The notes under the pieces: generated by a model | What the model saw: the letters and a program-made list of their open reading frames with translations, nothing else | Told to the model about the DNA's origin: nothing | Databases searched by the model: none | Shown: piece by piece, positions 1 through 10,187 of the stretch | How positions within the stretch are numbered: position 1 is the stretch's first letter | Layout: the number at the start of each line of letters is the position of its first letter | Made by a program: the position numbers and the translations under genes | Source of the DNA: Seonamhaeicola sediminis | Lineage (GTDB): Bacteria; Bacteroidota; Bacteroidia; Flavobacteriales; Flavobacteriaceae | Length of the DNA: 64,000 nt | Reading direction: 5' to 3' | Assembly: GCF_004358095.2 (NCBI RefSeq) | Contig: NZ_SMZJ02000003.1 | Location: forward strand, 248,001 to 312,000

Positions 1-1
1 G

Positions 2-2014
2 CTTTTAGGAAAGACTGCAAAAGTAGGTTACTTCAGACCAATTATTGAGGATGTTGAAGCTGGAGAAATGGATAATCACATTAACACCGTGATTTCACAT
101 TTCGATATAGACATCAACTACAAAAAAACATTCGCATTTACCCGAAGTGAAGTTTTAGACCTTTACAATCAGGGTAAATCTGGAGATGTTATTGATGAAA
201 TTATTAAAAAATACAAACGATTGGAAAATCGTTTTGATTTGGTTCTTGTTGAAGGAACAGACTTCTCTCATGAAAACTCTAGTTTAGAGTTAGATATCAA
301 CATGTTAATATCTAAAAACCTCGGGTTACCAGTCATTATTGTTTTACATGGTGATGGCAAAAGCATGAAAGATATTGTGGATAGTGCTCAATTAGCACAT
401 GACACCTTTAAAGAAGAGGTAGATGTGCTATCAATCATGGCCAATAAGATTAATAAAGAAGATGTTAAGGAGCTTAAATCTAAACTGGCTGAACGTATTA
501 ATAATGATACCGATATTACTGTTATTCCAAAAATAAGAAGTTTAGCTAGTCCAACTCTGAAAGAAATTGTTAAAGCATTAGATGCTAAAGTTTTGTTTGG
601 AAAAGACATGCTTAACAATCAAGTAGAAAATTTTGGAGTTGGCACCATGCAGTTGAGAAACTATCTTACGAAATTAAAAGATGGTTCTCTTGTCATAACG
701 TCAGGTGACAGGGCAGATATTATACTAGGTGCTTTACAAGCCCATGCCTCTAAAAATTACCCAAAAATATCGGGTATTGTATTAACAGGTGGTTTACTTC
801 CTGAAGAATCTATACTAAAACTCATTGAAGGACTTTCAAGTGTTGTTCCTGTTATTAGTGTTCAAGGAGGCACCTTTTCTGTTGCAAACGATATTGGAAA
901 AGTGAAGTCTAGAATTTACGCTGAGAATTCTGAAAAAATAAGAACTTCTATTTCAACATTTGAAAATCATGTTGACACTGATATGTTGGCTGAACGTTTA
1001 ATTACTTTCAAATCGGATATATTCACTCCAAGAATGTTCCAATATAATTTGTTACAAAGCGCACTTAGGGATAAAAAGCACATTGTACTACCAGAAGGTT
1101 ATGATGAACGTGTCCTGAGAGCAACTGCCAGATTAGTAAATACTCAGGTGGTTGATATCACTCTTATTGGTGAACGAGAAAAAATACAATCGCGTATTGA
1201 AGAGTACGACATCCCACTTAATTTAAACGATGTTAATGTAGTATTCCCCACCCAATCTGAACATTTTGATGATTATGTAGACACCCTTTATGAACTTAGA
1301 AAACACAAAGGCGTAAACAGACAAATGGCTCAAGATATGATTGAGGACGTATCTTATTTTGGCACCATGATGATACACAAAGGTCATGCCGATGGTATGG
1401 TATCTGGAGCTATGCATACCACACAACACACATTACGCCCTGCGCTTCAATTCATCAAAACTAAACCAGGTGTTAATATAGTTTCATCGGTGTTCTTTAT
1501 GTGTTTAGAAGATCGTGTTTCTATATTTGGTGACTGTGCCATCAATCCAAATCCTAATGCAGAACAATTAGCAGAAATAGCTATTTCATCTGCAAAAACC
1601 GCCTTAGATTTTGGTATAGAACCTAAAGTTGCCATGTTATCATATTCCTCAGGTGCTTCTGGAAAAGGTGAAGATGTTGATAAAGTTAGAAAAGCAACAG
1701 AAATTGCTAAGTCTATCGCTCCTGATTTAAAAATTGAAGGTCCTATTCAATATGATGCTGCGGTTGATAAACGCATTGGAAAAAGTAAATTACCAGATTC
1801 TGAGGTCGCTGGTGAAGCCAGCGTGTTGATTTTCCCAGATTTAAATACTGGAAACAATACCTATAAAGCGGTACAACGAGAAACAGGTGCATTAGCTATC
1901 GGCCCTATGTTACAAGGTTTAAACAAACCTGTTAACGATTTAAGTAGAGGCTGCACATCAGATGATATTTATAGCACCGTAATAATAACAGCCATTCAAG
2001 CTCAAGACCTATAA
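2..2014 (+). CDS. pta: Phosphate acetyltransferase, 5' end cut off by window
   Basis: Interconverts acetyl-CoA and acetyl-phosphate in the cytoplasm, the partner step of acetate kinase. The frame is open from base 2, and the residues before the first in-frame ATG at base 68 (LLGKTAKVGYFRPIIED) are normal for the P-loop-like N-terminal region of long Pta proteins. The true start therefore lies left of the window and the ATG at 68 is internal. Of about 670 visible residues, the N-terminal third is the CobQ/DRTGG-type region and the last 330 or so are the catalytic PTA_PTB domain, with VSGAMHTTQHTLRPALQ and SYSSGASGKGEDVDKV near the active site. The gene ends 2 bases before ackA, as expected of a two-gene operon. 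Confidence 0.95.
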   Translation, partial: LLGKTAKVGYFRPIIEDVEAGEMDNHINTVISHFDIDINYKKTFAFTRSEVLDLYNQGKSGDVIDEIIKKYKRLENRFDLVLVEGTDFSHENSSLELDINMLISKNLGLPVIIVLHGDGKSMKDIVDSAQLAHDTFKEEVDVLSIMANKINKEDVKELKSKLAERINNDTDITVIPKIRSLASPTLKEIVKALDAKVLFGKDMLNNQVENFGVGTMQLRNYLTKLKDGSLVITSGDRADIILGALQAHASKNYPKISGIVLTGGLLPEESILKLIEGLSSVVPVISVQGGTFSVANDIGKVKSRIYAENSEKIRTSISTFENHVDTDMLAERLITFKSDIFTPRMFQYNLLQSALRDKKHIVLPEGYDERVLRATARLVNTQVVDITLIGEREKIQSRIEEYDIPLNLNDVNVVFPTQSEHFDDYVDTLYELRKHKGVNRQMAQDMIEDVSYFGTMMIHKGHADGMVSGAMHTTQHTLRPALQFIKTKPGVNIVSSVFFMCLEDRVSIFGDCAINPNPNAEQLAEIAISSAKTALDFGIEPKVAMLSYSSGASGKGEDVDKVRKATEIAKSIAPDLKIEGPIQYDAAVDKRIGKSKLPDSEVAGEASVLIFPDLNTGNNTYKAVQRETGALAIGPMLQGLNKPVNDLSRGCTSDDIYSTVIITAIQAQDL

Positions 2015-2016
2015 CC

Positions 2017-3219
2017 ATGGAAGTATTAGTACTAAACTCCGGAAGTTCATCATTGAAATTTCAATTATTCTCAATGCCAGAAGAACGTATTATTTGTTCA
2101 GGACAGATAGAACGTATTGGTTTTGAAGATGCTATTTTTAAATTTAAAACCAATAATGATACTATTGAAAAAGTAACTCCAGTTAAAAATCATAAACAAG
2201 GATTAAAACTAGTTGCCGAACAACTTTTAGACAATGAAACTGGCGTTATTCAATCTCCCGATGATATTACTATTGTAGGACACAGAGTGGTTCATGGTGG
2301 AAAACATTTTAGCGATACCACGGTAATTACCAATGAGGTTAAAGAAAAAATAAAAGCTTTATCTTCTTTAGCACCTTTACACAATCCAGCAAATCTAGAA
2401 GGTATTGAAGTAGCCGAGGAAGTCTTTAAAAATGCTAAGCAGGTAGCAGTTTTTGACACTGCTTTTCATCAATCAATTCCAGAAAAAGCCTATAAATATG
2501 CTATTCCAAATGAGTATTTAGAAAAACACCATATTCGCTTATACGGATTCCATGGCACAAGCCACAAATACGTATCTGAAAAGGCTATTGAATTTCTCGG
2601 AAAAAAAGATTCAAAAATCATTTCTATTCATTTAGGTAATGGTTGTAGTATGACGGCCATTAAAAATGGTAAAAGTATTGATCACTCATTAGGGTTCTCG
2701 CCTGTAAATGGTCTTATAATGGGAACTCGTTCTGGAGATATTGACCCCTCTGTTATCTTTCATTTAGCAGAACGTCATGGATTTGAGTTAAAAGACATCA
2801 ATAACATGCTTCAAAAACAAAGTGGCATGCTTGGGCTTACTGGTTATAGTGATTTACGTGAAATTCAAAAGGAAGCCGAAAAAGGTAATAAGAATTGCAT
2901 ACTGGCTTTAGAGATGAACGCATACCGAATTAAAAAATATATTGGTAGTTATGCCGCTATTATGAACGGACTGGATGCCATCATATTTACCGCTGGTATT
3001 GGTGAAAACTCTGCTGATATGCGCGAACGCGTTTGTAAAGATTTAGATTATTTGGGTATTGAATTAGATGCTGAAAAAAATCTGGTACGTTCTAATAAAA
3101 TTCGAGCTATCAATAAAGACACTGCGTTAACAAAAATACTGGTAATCCCCACAAATGAAGAGTTGGAAATTGCAAAGCAATCTATAGCCTTATTTAAAAA
3201 TCAATCGGCCCTTATATAG
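2017..3219 (+). CDS. ackA: Acetate kinase
   Basis: Transfers phosphate between acetyl-phosphate and ADP, making ATP and acetate, or runs in reverse for acetate uptake. The 400-residue length is normal for the family. Visible signatures are the N-terminal phosphate-binding NSGSSSLKF (residues 7-15), GFHGTSHKYVSEKA around residue 178, and the C-terminal TAGIGENS nucleotide-binding stretch. It starts 2 bases after the pta stop, so translation is probably coupled. The 3' end overlaps the convergent GIN-domain gene by 30 bases, leaving no room for a conventional terminator between them. Confidence 0.97.
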   Translation: MEVLVLNSGSSSLKFQLFSMPEERIICSGQIERIGFEDAIFKFKTNNDTIEKVTPVKNHKQGLKLVAEQLLDNETGVIQSPDDITIVGHRVVHGGKHFSDTTVITNEVKEKIKALSSLAPLHNPANLEGIEVAEEVFKNAKQVAVFDTAFHQSIPEKAYKYAIPNEYLEKHHIRLYGFHGTSHKYVSEKAIEFLGKKDSKIISIHLGNGCSMTAIKNGKSIDHSLGFSPVNGLIMGTRSGDIDPSVIFHLAERHGFELKDINNMLQKQSGMLGLTGYSDLREIQKEAEKGNKNCILALEMNAYRIKKYIGSYAAIMNGLDAIIFTAGIGENSADMRERVCKDLDYLGIELDAEKNLVRSNKIRAINKDTALTKILVIPTNEELEIAKQSIALFKNQSALI

Positions 3220-3933
3220 CTCATCCATATTTACAGTATTAGGTCTGTTTATGGAAATTACATTACCTACACTACTGATGACTCCCTGAATACTCTGAAT
3301 GGGGTTCACCAACATGTCATTGGTTCCTCTGTGCCAAATTTGTATGTTTTGTGCAGTTAAATTTTCACCTTCAAAACGCCCGTTTCCTGATGCAAAGGTA
3401 ACATGCAAGTTGTTGGTGTTCCCTGAAACAAAACAATTTGACAAGTTATTAAAGACTAGTCTAAAGGTACTATTATCAATTTGCAACCTAAAATTACCGG
3501 TAGTAAAAGTACCTGGCGCATTAAAGTCTTCAGACAGTATGGTTAAATTTGGATACGTTAAAACGCCATTAGAACTAATATCGTACTGTGTAGAACTTCG
3601 TATTTCCGTAATATCCGGAGCCGTTACAAACACTTTGGTAATACCATAATTACGCACGTAATTACAGTTATTATTGTCTGTTAATATCAATTGATTGTCA
3701 ACTACAACCACTGTAACATCATTTATTAGGTTCTCCCCTGTTTCTATAACAACTTTTTGAGCACCTTCTTTAACTATTAGTTCAATATCTCTATTGACCA
3801 AAATTTTATTAAAGACACCAAGTTCTAATTCATTTTGAATGATAGTTCCTGTTTTTTGAAAACAATCAGCTACATTCTCACTGTCACAAGCAAAAATTAA
3901 AACGATTAACAAAATATGTAGTACCTTTTTCAT
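3190..3933 (-). CDS. Head GIN (DUF2807) domain lipoprotein
   Basis: A 247-residue putative lipoprotein. The N-terminus is a short hydrophobic signal ending in a lipobox (IFAC, Cys16), so the mature protein should be lipid-anchored in the envelope. The body resembles the head-GIN/DUF2807 beta-helix family found in many Bacteroidota: a FNKILVNRDIELIV opening followed by repeated short strands (VVIETGENLIN, VVDNQLILTD, NLTILSEDFNAPG). The function of this family is not established. Its ATG overlaps the stop of the upstream PagL-like gene by 4 bases (ATGA), implying coupled translation and a shared envelope role. The 3' end overlaps convergent ackA. Confidence 0.8.
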   Translation of the reverse strand: MKKVLHILLIVLIFACDSENVADCFQKTGTIIQNELELGVFNKILVNRDIELIVKEGAQKVVIETGENLINDVTVVVVDNQLILTDNNNCNYVRNYGITKVFVTAPDITEIRSSTQYDISSNGVLTYPNLTILSEDFNAPGTFTTGNFRLQIDNSTFRLVFNNLSNCFVSGNTNNLHVTFASGNGRFEGENLTAQNIQIWHRGTNDMLVNPIQSIQGVISSVGNVISINRPNTVNMDELYKGRLIFK

Positions 3934-5027
3934 AATCGTATTCCTATTCCTAATTCTACTGCTTCAGCTTTAAAACCATGAGATTTTAGAGTCAATGCCC
4001 CAAACCATTTATCAGAAAAATATCGTTTCATTCCAACCCTAACATAAGTTCTCCCTTCAAAATCAAACGGGTAATACACATAGTATCCTAGTTGGGTAAC
4101 TAAACTTAATTTATTTACAAACAATTCATGACCAGCAAAAACCCCAATGCGTTTAAAATCTTCATCACCAGATAAATTATCCTCAGGAAAAGCTACACTT
4201 CTATACTTAATATATTCTTTTAAAAAATTAGAAAAGAACACATCGGCCCCAAGTTGTAATGCACTTTTAATATTAATTCGTTTATCGGCATAAGCTGAGA
4301 AGATATAAAATGGAAATTGCCCACTCCCCACAATATCACTTTCATTGATTCCACTTCGAAAAACCAAATTATATTTTAGGGGTTCTACAAATTTATTATC
4401 GTTTTCTTGTAAATTACTATGATATTCAGGATTCTTATCATCCATACTGTAGGTTACTCCTAAATTTAATGTAACCGAATTTATGCTTGTGTTTGGAGCC
4501 TTTACATTTGCATTAGAATAATGAATAAAGGATAATCCACCCTGTAAACCAAACTTATCAAAAAGGCGTTCCTTTTTATAATTCAACATACCATAAGTGC
4601 TACTCATAAGTTGGGTTCCAAAAGCTATATTTCTAAAATTCGTTTCCCTATTATAAGGATTGGTAGTGTAGGCCAACCCTTGGCCAATACGCATCATCAA
4701 GTTTCTTTTAAAAAAGTAAAAATTGTAATGTGCATAAATTGAATAGTTATTTCCTAATACGTCATTCTTTAAATTCTGGTATGCAAAAGAGATACCGTAA
4801 TCTGGATAATTATAACGTTGTTCCCACTCTTGATAACCAAAAGTCTTTTTATTCCAACTTAAAATAACACCTTCGGGGTGTCCTTGTATTAAGTGTAGAA
4901 TGTCGTTATTGTGCAGTGCAATATTACCTTTGAAGTAATTAACATCAAAATAAGAACTGTACTGATTTTCCTGCGCAAAAGAAACAGAAGAAAAAACAAT
5001 TAAAAAGCAGGTTAAAAAAAGCCTCAT
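3930..5027 (-). CDS. PagL-like lipid A 3-O-deacylase family outer membrane protein
   Basis: About 365 residues with a signal peptide (MRLFLTCFLIVFSSVSFAQ) and a beta-barrel-like pattern of alternating aromatic strands. A stretch around FIHYSNANVKAPNTSIN carries the HxS pair and following Asn of the acyloxyacyl hydrolase/PagL family, which removes an ester-linked acyl chain from lipid A. The start at 5027 is preferred over an in-frame ATG at 5060 for two reasons: it begins directly with a good signal peptide, and a TACTTTTG promoter element (5047-5054) lies inside the longer version. The C-terminal half (about 150 residues) is longer than enteric PagL and forms more strands. Activity on lipid A is inferred from the motif only. 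Confidence 0.72.
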   Translation of the reverse strand: MRLFLTCFLIVFSSVSFAQENQYSSYFDVNYFKGNIALHNNDILHLIQGHPEGVILSWNKKTFGYQEWEQRYNYPDYGISFAYQNLKNDVLGNNYSIYAHYNFYFFKRNLMMRIGQGLAYTTNPYNRETNFRNIAFGTQLMSSTYGMLNYKKERLFDKFGLQGGLSFIHYSNANVKAPNTSINSVTLNLGVTYSMDDKNPEYHSNLQENDNKFVEPLKYNLVFRSGINESDIVGSGQFPFYIFSAYADKRINIKSALQLGADVFFSNFLKEYIKYRSVAFPEDNLSGDEDFKRIGVFAGHELFVNKLSLVTQLGYYVYYPFDFEGRTYVRVGMKRYFSDKWFGALTLKSHGFKAEAVELGIGIRL

Positions 5028-5046
5028 TAATGGGTTGCTTATAGCG

Positions 5047-5054
5047 CAAAAGTA
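5047..5054 (-). promoter_or_regulatory. Candidate -7 promoter element for the PagL-like/GIN pair
   Basis: On the minus strand this reads TACTTTTG, matching the Bacteroidota housekeeping consensus TAnnTTTG. It lies between the metF stop (5064) and the PagL-like start (5027). No exact TTG is found 19 nt upstream, so the -33 half is weak. It suggests the envelope pair can be transcribed separately from metF. Confidence 0.45.
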
Positions 5055-5063
5055 ATACAATAT

Positions 5064-6020
5064 TTAAAACAACGCCGAAGCTATTGCCTTTATATTATCG
5101 CTTTTACCCATTGAGTAATAGTGTAACACTGGCACCCCAGCCGCTTTTAACTCTTTAGATTGTTGAATAGCAAATTCAATACCTACTTGCCTTACCGCTT
5201 TATTATCTTTACAAGTCTCAACAGCATCAATTAAATCTTGAGGTAAATCTATTTTAAATACTTGAGGCAATAATTGTAAATGACGCTTAACTGCAATTGG
5301 TTTAATACCTGGAATAATTGGTATTGTAATTCCCATGTCACGTGCTTTTTCAACAAAATCAAAATACTTCTGATTATCAAAAAACATTTGCGTTACCACA
5401 TAATCTGCTCCAGCATCAACCTTTTGTTTTAAACGTTTTAAGTCGGTTTGTAATGAAGGGGCTTCCATATGTTTTTCCGGGTACCCCGCCACTCCAATAC
5501 AAAAATCAGAATAATGCTCTACTTCTACATCATCATGAAGATACTGTCCTCTGTTTAAGTTAGCTATTTGCTCTACCAATTCACAAGCATAGGCATGCCC
5601 TCCTTTTACGGGTTTAAAATAGGGTTCATCTTTCATGGAATCGCCACGTAAAGCCATAACATTGTCCAACCCTAAATAATGACAATCTACCAATACATAC
5701 TCGGTTTCTTCCTTTGTAAAACCACCACACAACAAATGCGGAATGGCATCTACTTGATACTTATGCATAATAGAAGCACAAATCCCAACGGTACCTGGGC
5801 GCATACGTGTAATACGTTTGTCTAAAAGCCCATTGCCTTTATCAATATAAACATACTCCTCTCTAGAAGTAGTTACATCAATAAACGGTGGATTAAACTC
5901 CATTAGAGGATCTATATTATTGTATAAATCCTGAATATTTTTACCCTTCTTTGGTGGAATCACTTCAAACGAAAACAAGGTTTTTCCCTTGGCCTCTTTT
6001 ATATGGTCTGTTACTTTCAT
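5064..6020 (-). CDS. metF: Methylenetetrahydrofolate reductase
   Basis: Reduces 5,10-methylene-THF to 5-methyl-THF, the methyl donor for MetH. At 318 residues it is the normal bacterial single-domain FAD TIM-barrel. Visible are the catalytic Glu19 in FSFEVIPPK, the FAD/folate strand NVMALRGD, and QMFFDNQKYFDF in the second half. It is the last gene of the methionine synthase run, 111 bases after the cobalamin half of MetH. That gap is filled by a repeat element, so readthrough from the SAM riboswitch transcript is plausible but not certain. Confidence 0.96.
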   Translation of the reverse strand: MKVTDHIKEAKGKTLFSFEVIPPKKGKNIQDLYNNIDPLMEFNPPFIDVTTSREEYVYIDKGNGLLDKRITRMRPGTVGICASIMHKYQVDAIPHLLCGGFTKEETEYVLVDCHYLGLDNVMALRGDSMKDEPYFKPVKGGHAYACELVEQIANLNRGQYLHDDVEVEHYSDFCIGVAGYPEKHMEAPSLQTDLKRLKQKVDAGADYVVTQMFFDNQKYFDFVEKARDMGITIPIIPGIKPIAVKRHLQLLPQVFKIDLPQDLIDAVETCKDNKAVRQVGIEFAIQQSKELKAAGVPVLHYYSMGKSDNIKAIASALF

Positions 6021-6066
6021 TTATGCTGAATTTAATTCAGTATCTCCTTATTAATTTATTCTTTTT

Positions 6067-6129
6067 GGGCGTTCCCCTTTGGGTCGCGCTTTACGCACTA
6101 CATGGTAGTTAGCTTCAATCGCTAACGCA
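6067..6129 (+). repeat. Intergenic repeat, copy A (short central hairpin)
   Basis: Sits between the metH stop and metF. It contains gtcgcgctttacgc and ends with caatcgctaacgca. The same two end modules, with one-base differences, bracket a longer hairpin at 32369-32456. Between the ends here is a small perfect hairpin, ACTAC-ATG-GTAGT. This looks like a dispersed non-coding repeat of the REP/BIME kind. The first arm (gggcgttcccctttgg) has no counterpart in copy B. Confidence 0.6.
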
Positions 6130-6131
6130 GG

Positions 6132-8804
6132 CTATTCTGCCAAATTAGGATGCAACCACTTTCTTGCTTTATCTTTTGTGATGCCTTTTCTTTGGGCATA
6201 ATCGGTTACTTGGTCATCGGTTATTTTACCTAATCCAAAATATTTAGCCTCTGGGTTTGCAAAATAATATCCAGAAACCGCCGATGCTGGCCACATAGCT
6301 AAACTTTCAGTTAGCGTAACCCCAATAATTTTTTCAACGTCTAGCAACTCCCAAATAGTTTCTTTCTCTAAATGGTCTGGACATGCTGGATAACCTGGTG
6401 CCGGACGAATACCTTTGTACGTTTCCTTAATCAATTCATCATTACTTAAATCTTCACCTTCGGCATAACCCCAGTGCTTGATTCTTACTTGCTTATGCAA
6501 ATATTCTGCAAAGGCTTCTGCAAATCTATCGGCAATAGCTTGTGCCATAATAGCACTATAGTCATCATCTTTTTTCTTATACCCTTCCGCTAGCTCTTGA
6601 GCTCCAAAAAGCCCCACACAAAAAGCCCCAATATAATCTGTTTTTCCTGTACTTTCAGGAGCAATAAAATCTGCCAAGGCATGGTTAGGCACTCCTTCAC
6701 GCTTTTTTAATTGTTGACGAAGCGTTCTGAAAACTGCTATTTCTTTGCCTTTCTTTTTAACTGAGATATCATCATCATTGATAGAGTTTGCTTCAAACAA
6801 TCCAAAAACCGCTTTAGGTTTCAATAATTGTTTCGCAATGATATCCTGAATCATCGTTTGGGCATCATCAAATAATTGTGTAGCATGCTCTCCAACTACC
6901 TCATCATCTAAAATATCTGGATACTTGCCATGTAAATCCCAACTTCTAAAAAAAGGACTCCAATCTACATAAGGCAACAGTTCTTTTAAACTTAATTGCT
7001 TTAACATTTGAATCCCCATTTCTTTAGGTTTTCTAATTTCAGTAGTATCCCAATCAATTTTAAATTTACGTTCTCTAGCCTCTTGTATAGAAATATATGA
7101 TTTTTCTTTACCACGTTTTAAAAACTTGGTTCTAAATTCATCATAATCTTTTTTTAATCTAGCTACATATTCATTAGCACTTTGCTTATTTAGCAAATCT
7201 CCTACAACCGTTACGGCACGCGATGCATCATTTACATGCACTACAGCATTTTTATATTGTGTATCAATTTTAACGGCTGTATGTGCTTTAGATGTTGTAG
7301 CTCCACCAATTAGCAATGGAATATCCATGTTTTCGCGTTCCATTTCTTTAGCTAAATACACCATTTCATCTAATGATGGTGTAATTAAACCAGATAAGCC
7401 AATAGCGTCAACATTTTCTTTTTTGGCGGCTTCAATAATCTTCTCTGGAGGCACCATAACCCCTAAATCGACTATCTCATAATTATTACAACCTAAAACA
7501 ACACTAACAATATTTTTACCAATATCATGTACATCGCCTTTTACAGTCGCCATTAATATTTTACCTAACGCTTTTTGCTCTTCAGATTTTTCGGCTTCAA
7601 TAAACGGATTTAAATACGCAACGGCTTTTTTCATAACACGAGCCGATTTTACTACCTGTGGTAAAAACATTTTTCCTTCACCAAACAAATCACCCACCAC
7701 ATTCATTCCTATCATTAAGTGACCTTCAATAACATCTAAAGGTCTATCAGCTTGTTGTCTTGCTTCCTCAATATCTTCTATTATAAAAGCATCTATTCCC
7801 TTTACTAAAGCATGCGTAATTCTATCTTGTAATGCATTCTCTCTCCAAGATAAATCAGCCGCTCTTTCAACTTTGGTACCTTTTACAGTTTCGGCGAATT
7901 CTAATAAACGTTCTGTAGTATCATCTCGTCTGTCTAAAATTACATCTTCAACATGCTCTAATAAATCCTTTGGAATATCATCATAAACCTCTAACATAGT
8001 AGGGTTTACAATTCCCATGTTCATTCCTGCTTGAATAGCATGATATAAAAACACCGAGTGCATAGCCTCTCTTACAATATTGTTTCCTCTGAACGAAAAT
8101 GACACATTACTTACACCACCACTAACACTGGCATTTTCTAAATTTTGACGAACCCAACGGGTGGCTTCAATAAAATCGATAGCATTTTTACGATGCTCCT
8201 CCATTCCTGTTGCTACGGGGAATACATTTAAATCGAAAATAATATCTTCCGAAGGAAAACCAACTTCATCAACCAGAATACGGTAGGAACGTTCTGCAAT
8301 TTCAATTCTACGCTCATAATTATCGGCTTGCCCAACTTCATCAAATGCCATTACTATAACTGCTGCTCCATAACGTTTTATTTGGGTGGCTTCCCAAATA
8401 AATTTATCCTTTCCTTCTTTGAGTGAAATGGAATTAACAACACCTTTGCCTTGAATAACCTGCAATCCTGCCTCAATGATTTCCCATTTAGAACTATCAA
8501 TCATAATTGGTACTCTGCAAATATCAGGTTCAGCTGCAATAAGGTTTAAAAACCTAACCATAGCTTCTTTGCCATCAATAAGTCCATCGTCCATATTAAT
8601 GTCGATAATTTGCGCACCTCCATCAACTTGGTGACGGGCAATATCTAAAGCTTCATCAAACTGCTCTTCTTTTATTAATCGTAAAAATTTACGAGAACCA
8701 GCTACATTAGTACGCTCACCAATGTTTATAAAGTTGCTGTTCTCGTTCAGGATTAGTGGTTCTAATCCTGACAAACGCATGTATCTAGATTGGTTAACTT
8801 TCAT
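6132..8804 (-). CDS. metH: Methionine synthase, cobalamin-dependent: folate, B12 and reactivation domains
   Basis: Transfers a methyl group from 5-methyl-THF via cobalamin to homocysteine held by the separately encoded N-terminal half. In 890 residues the order is: pterin-binding TIM barrel (about 1-300, opening with [16 protein letters not shown]), four-helix cap and Rossmann cobalamin domain with the base-off DVHDIGKN His (about residues 330-550), and the SAM-dependent reactivation domain with [12 protein letters not shown] near the C-terminus. The homocysteine domain of full-length MetH (about 1,230 residues) is missing because it is on its own gene at 9092-10105. The ATG overlaps the stop of the ABM-like gene (TAATG). 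SAM-I riboswitch control comes from upstream. Confidence 0.96.
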   Translation of the reverse strand: MKVNQSRYMRLSGLEPLILNENSNFINIGERTNVAGSRKFLRLIKEEQFDEALDIARHQVDGGAQIIDINMDDGLIDGKEAMVRFLNLIAAEPDICRVPIMIDSSKWEIIEAGLQVIQGKGVVNSISLKEGKDKFIWEATQIKRYGAAVIVMAFDEVGQADNYERRIEIAERSYRILVDEVGFPSEDIIFDLNVFPVATGMEEHRKNAIDFIEATRWVRQNLENASVSGGVSNVSFSFRGNNIVREAMHSVFLYHAIQAGMNMGIVNPTMLEVYDDIPKDLLEHVEDVILDRRDDTTERLLEFAETVKGTKVERAADLSWRENALQDRITHALVKGIDAFIIEDIEEARQQADRPLDVIEGHLMIGMNVVGDLFGEGKMFLPQVVKSARVMKKAVAYLNPFIEAEKSEEQKALGKILMATVKGDVHDIGKNIVSVVLGCNNYEIVDLGVMVPPEKIIEAAKKENVDAIGLSGLITPSLDEMVYLAKEMERENMDIPLLIGGATTSKAHTAVKIDTQYKNAVVHVNDASRAVTVVGDLLNKQSANEYVARLKKDYDEFRTKFLKRGKEKSYISIQEARERKFKIDWDTTEIRKPKEMGIQMLKQLSLKELLPYVDWSPFFRSWDLHGKYPDILDDEVVGEHATQLFDDAQTMIQDIIAKQLLKPKAVFGLFEANSINDDDISVKKKGKEIAVFRTLRQQLKKREGVPNHALADFIAPESTGKTDYIGAFCVGLFGAQELAEGYKKKDDDYSAIMAQAIADRFAEAFAEYLHKQVRIKHWGYAEGEDLSNDELIKETYKGIRPAPGYPACPDHLEKETIWELLDVEKIIGVTLTESLAMWPASAVSGYYFANPEAKYFGLGKITDDQVTDYAQRKGITKDKARKWLHPNLAE

Positions 8805-9085
8805 TATTTATAATGCTCTACTATTGGAAATGGGTCATAATAATGATGTAATAATGCTTTCCATTCCTGATATTCTTTAGACTGCCTAAAACCAATTTCA
8901 TGGTCTTCAATAGTTTTCCAGTTTACTAATAATATATATTTATCGTTTTGCTCAACACATTTTTTTAGCTTGTGTGAGATGTAACCTTTCATTGATGAGA
9001 TGATAGGTTCAGCCTTTTTGAAATCACCTTCAAAATTCTCTGACAATCCCTCTTTAATATTTAGAATAGCTACTTCTAGAATCAT
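8804..9085 (-). CDS. Small ABM/YgiN-like ferredoxin-fold protein
   Basis: A 93-residue soluble protein resembling the antibiotic biosynthesis monooxygenase (ABM, YgiN-like) dimeric alpha/beta-barrel family: an [13 protein letters not shown] first strand, a [12 protein letters not shown] helix-strand unit, [15 protein letters not shown], and a C-terminal [20 protein letters not shown]. Many such proteins are monooxygenases or heme/quinone-handling enzymes, but no substrate can be read here. It lies exactly between the two halves of methionine synthase, 6 bases after the first and overlapping the second by one base, so it is co-translated with them. A role in MetH function, such as cobalamin redox state or protection, is only a guess from position. 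Confidence 0.8.
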   Translation of the reverse strand: MILEVAILNIKEGLSENFEGDFKKAEPIISSMKGYISHKLKKCVEQNDKYILLVNWKTIEDHEIGFRQSKEYQEWKALLHHYYDPFPIVEHYK

Positions 9086-9091
9086 ATCAAC

Positions 9092-10105
9092 TCAATGAGA
9101 CACCGAAACAAATTCAGCATGACGACGTGGTTTATATTTAGAAGCTATATCTGCAATAACTTTTATATGTGCTGGACTTGTACCGCAACAACCACCAATA
9201 ATATTTATTAAATCCTTTTTTAAGTATTCTTCTATCTGAGCCCCCATTTCTTCTGGCGTTTCATCATATTCTCCAAAAGCATTTGGCAAACCAGCATTTG
9301 GGTGCGCTGATACGGCAAAATCTGTTTTTCCTGCAATGGCCTCCAAATGTGGTTGTAATAAATTAGCTCCTAATGCACAATTAAACCCTACCGATAACAA
9401 TGGAATATGTGATACAGAAATTAAAAAAGCTTCAGCTGTTTGACCCGATAAGGTTCTCCCCGAAGCATCTGTTATAGTTCCGCTAAGCATAATAGGAATA
9501 TCAATATTTCTTTCCTCTTTAACTTCTTCAATGGCAAATAAAGCTGCTTTGGCGTTTAATGTATCAAACACCGTTTCAACTAACAATAAATCTACACCTC
9601 CATCAACCAGTGCCTCTGCTTGTTGTTTATAAGCTATTCGCAATTCATCAAAAGTTACCGCCCTGTATCCAGGGTCATTCACATCTGGAGACATACTTGC
9701 CGTACGGTTTGTTGGCCCCATAGAGCCCGCTACAAAACGTGGCTTTTGTGGTTCTCTTTTGGTGAATTCGTCGGCGACTTCTTTGGCTATTTTAGCTGAC
9801 TGAAAATTTAGTTCGTATACCAAATCCTCCATCTGATAGTCTGCCATGGCAATGGTTGTACCCGAAAATGTATTGGTTTCAACAATATCGGCTCCAGCTT
9901 CAAAATATTTGGCATGAACCGTTTTAATAGCTTCTGGCTGCGTTATTGATAATAAGTCGTTATTCCCTTGTAAGGGAATTGGATATTCTTTAAAACGATC
10001 TCCTCTAAAATCTTCTTCAGTAAATTTATAAGCTTGCAACATAGTACCCATGGCACCATCCAAAACTAAAATTCGGTCTTTTAAAGCTTGTTTTATATTT
10101 GACAT
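9092..10105 (-). CDS. metH: Methionine synthase, homocysteine-binding half
   Basis: A 337-residue homocysteine S-methyltransferase-type TIM barrel equal to the N-terminal domain of MetH. It opens with [12 protein letters not shown] and carries the zinc ligands: Cys in VGFNCALG and the Cys pair in [12 protein letters not shown] near residues 305-315. The rest of MetH is the gene at 6132-8804, so the enzyme must assemble from two chains. This is the first gene behind the SAM-I riboswitch and starts 82 bases after its closing stem. Split MetH is known in Bacteroidota. Confidence 0.93.
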   Translation of the reverse strand: MSNIKQALKDRILVLDGAMGTMLQAYKFTEEDFRGDRFKEYPIPLQGNNDLLSITQPEAIKTVHAKYFEAGADIVETNTFSGTTIAMADYQMEDLVYELNFQSAKIAKEVADEFTKREPQKPRFVAGSMGPTNRTASMSPDVNDPGYRAVTFDELRIAYKQQAEALVDGGVDLLLVETVFDTLNAKAALFAIEEVKEERNIDIPIMLSGTITDASGRTLSGQTAEAFLISVSHIPLLSVGFNCALGANLLQPHLEAIAGKTDFAVSAHPNAGLPNAFGEYDETPEEMGAQIEEYLKKDLINIIGGCCGTSPAHIKVIADIASKYKPRRHAEFVSVSH

Positions 10106-10187
10106 CTTAATTTAATTAAACACCTAAAGATTCTCAGGAATCTTACAGTATATACAAATGTCATCAAGAAAAGTAAAAATACTATTC

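Noticed and set aside
5028-5060. Upstream start for the PagL-like gene at 5060
   Set aside because: The added residues break the signal peptide pattern and overlap the predicted -7 box at 5047-5054.
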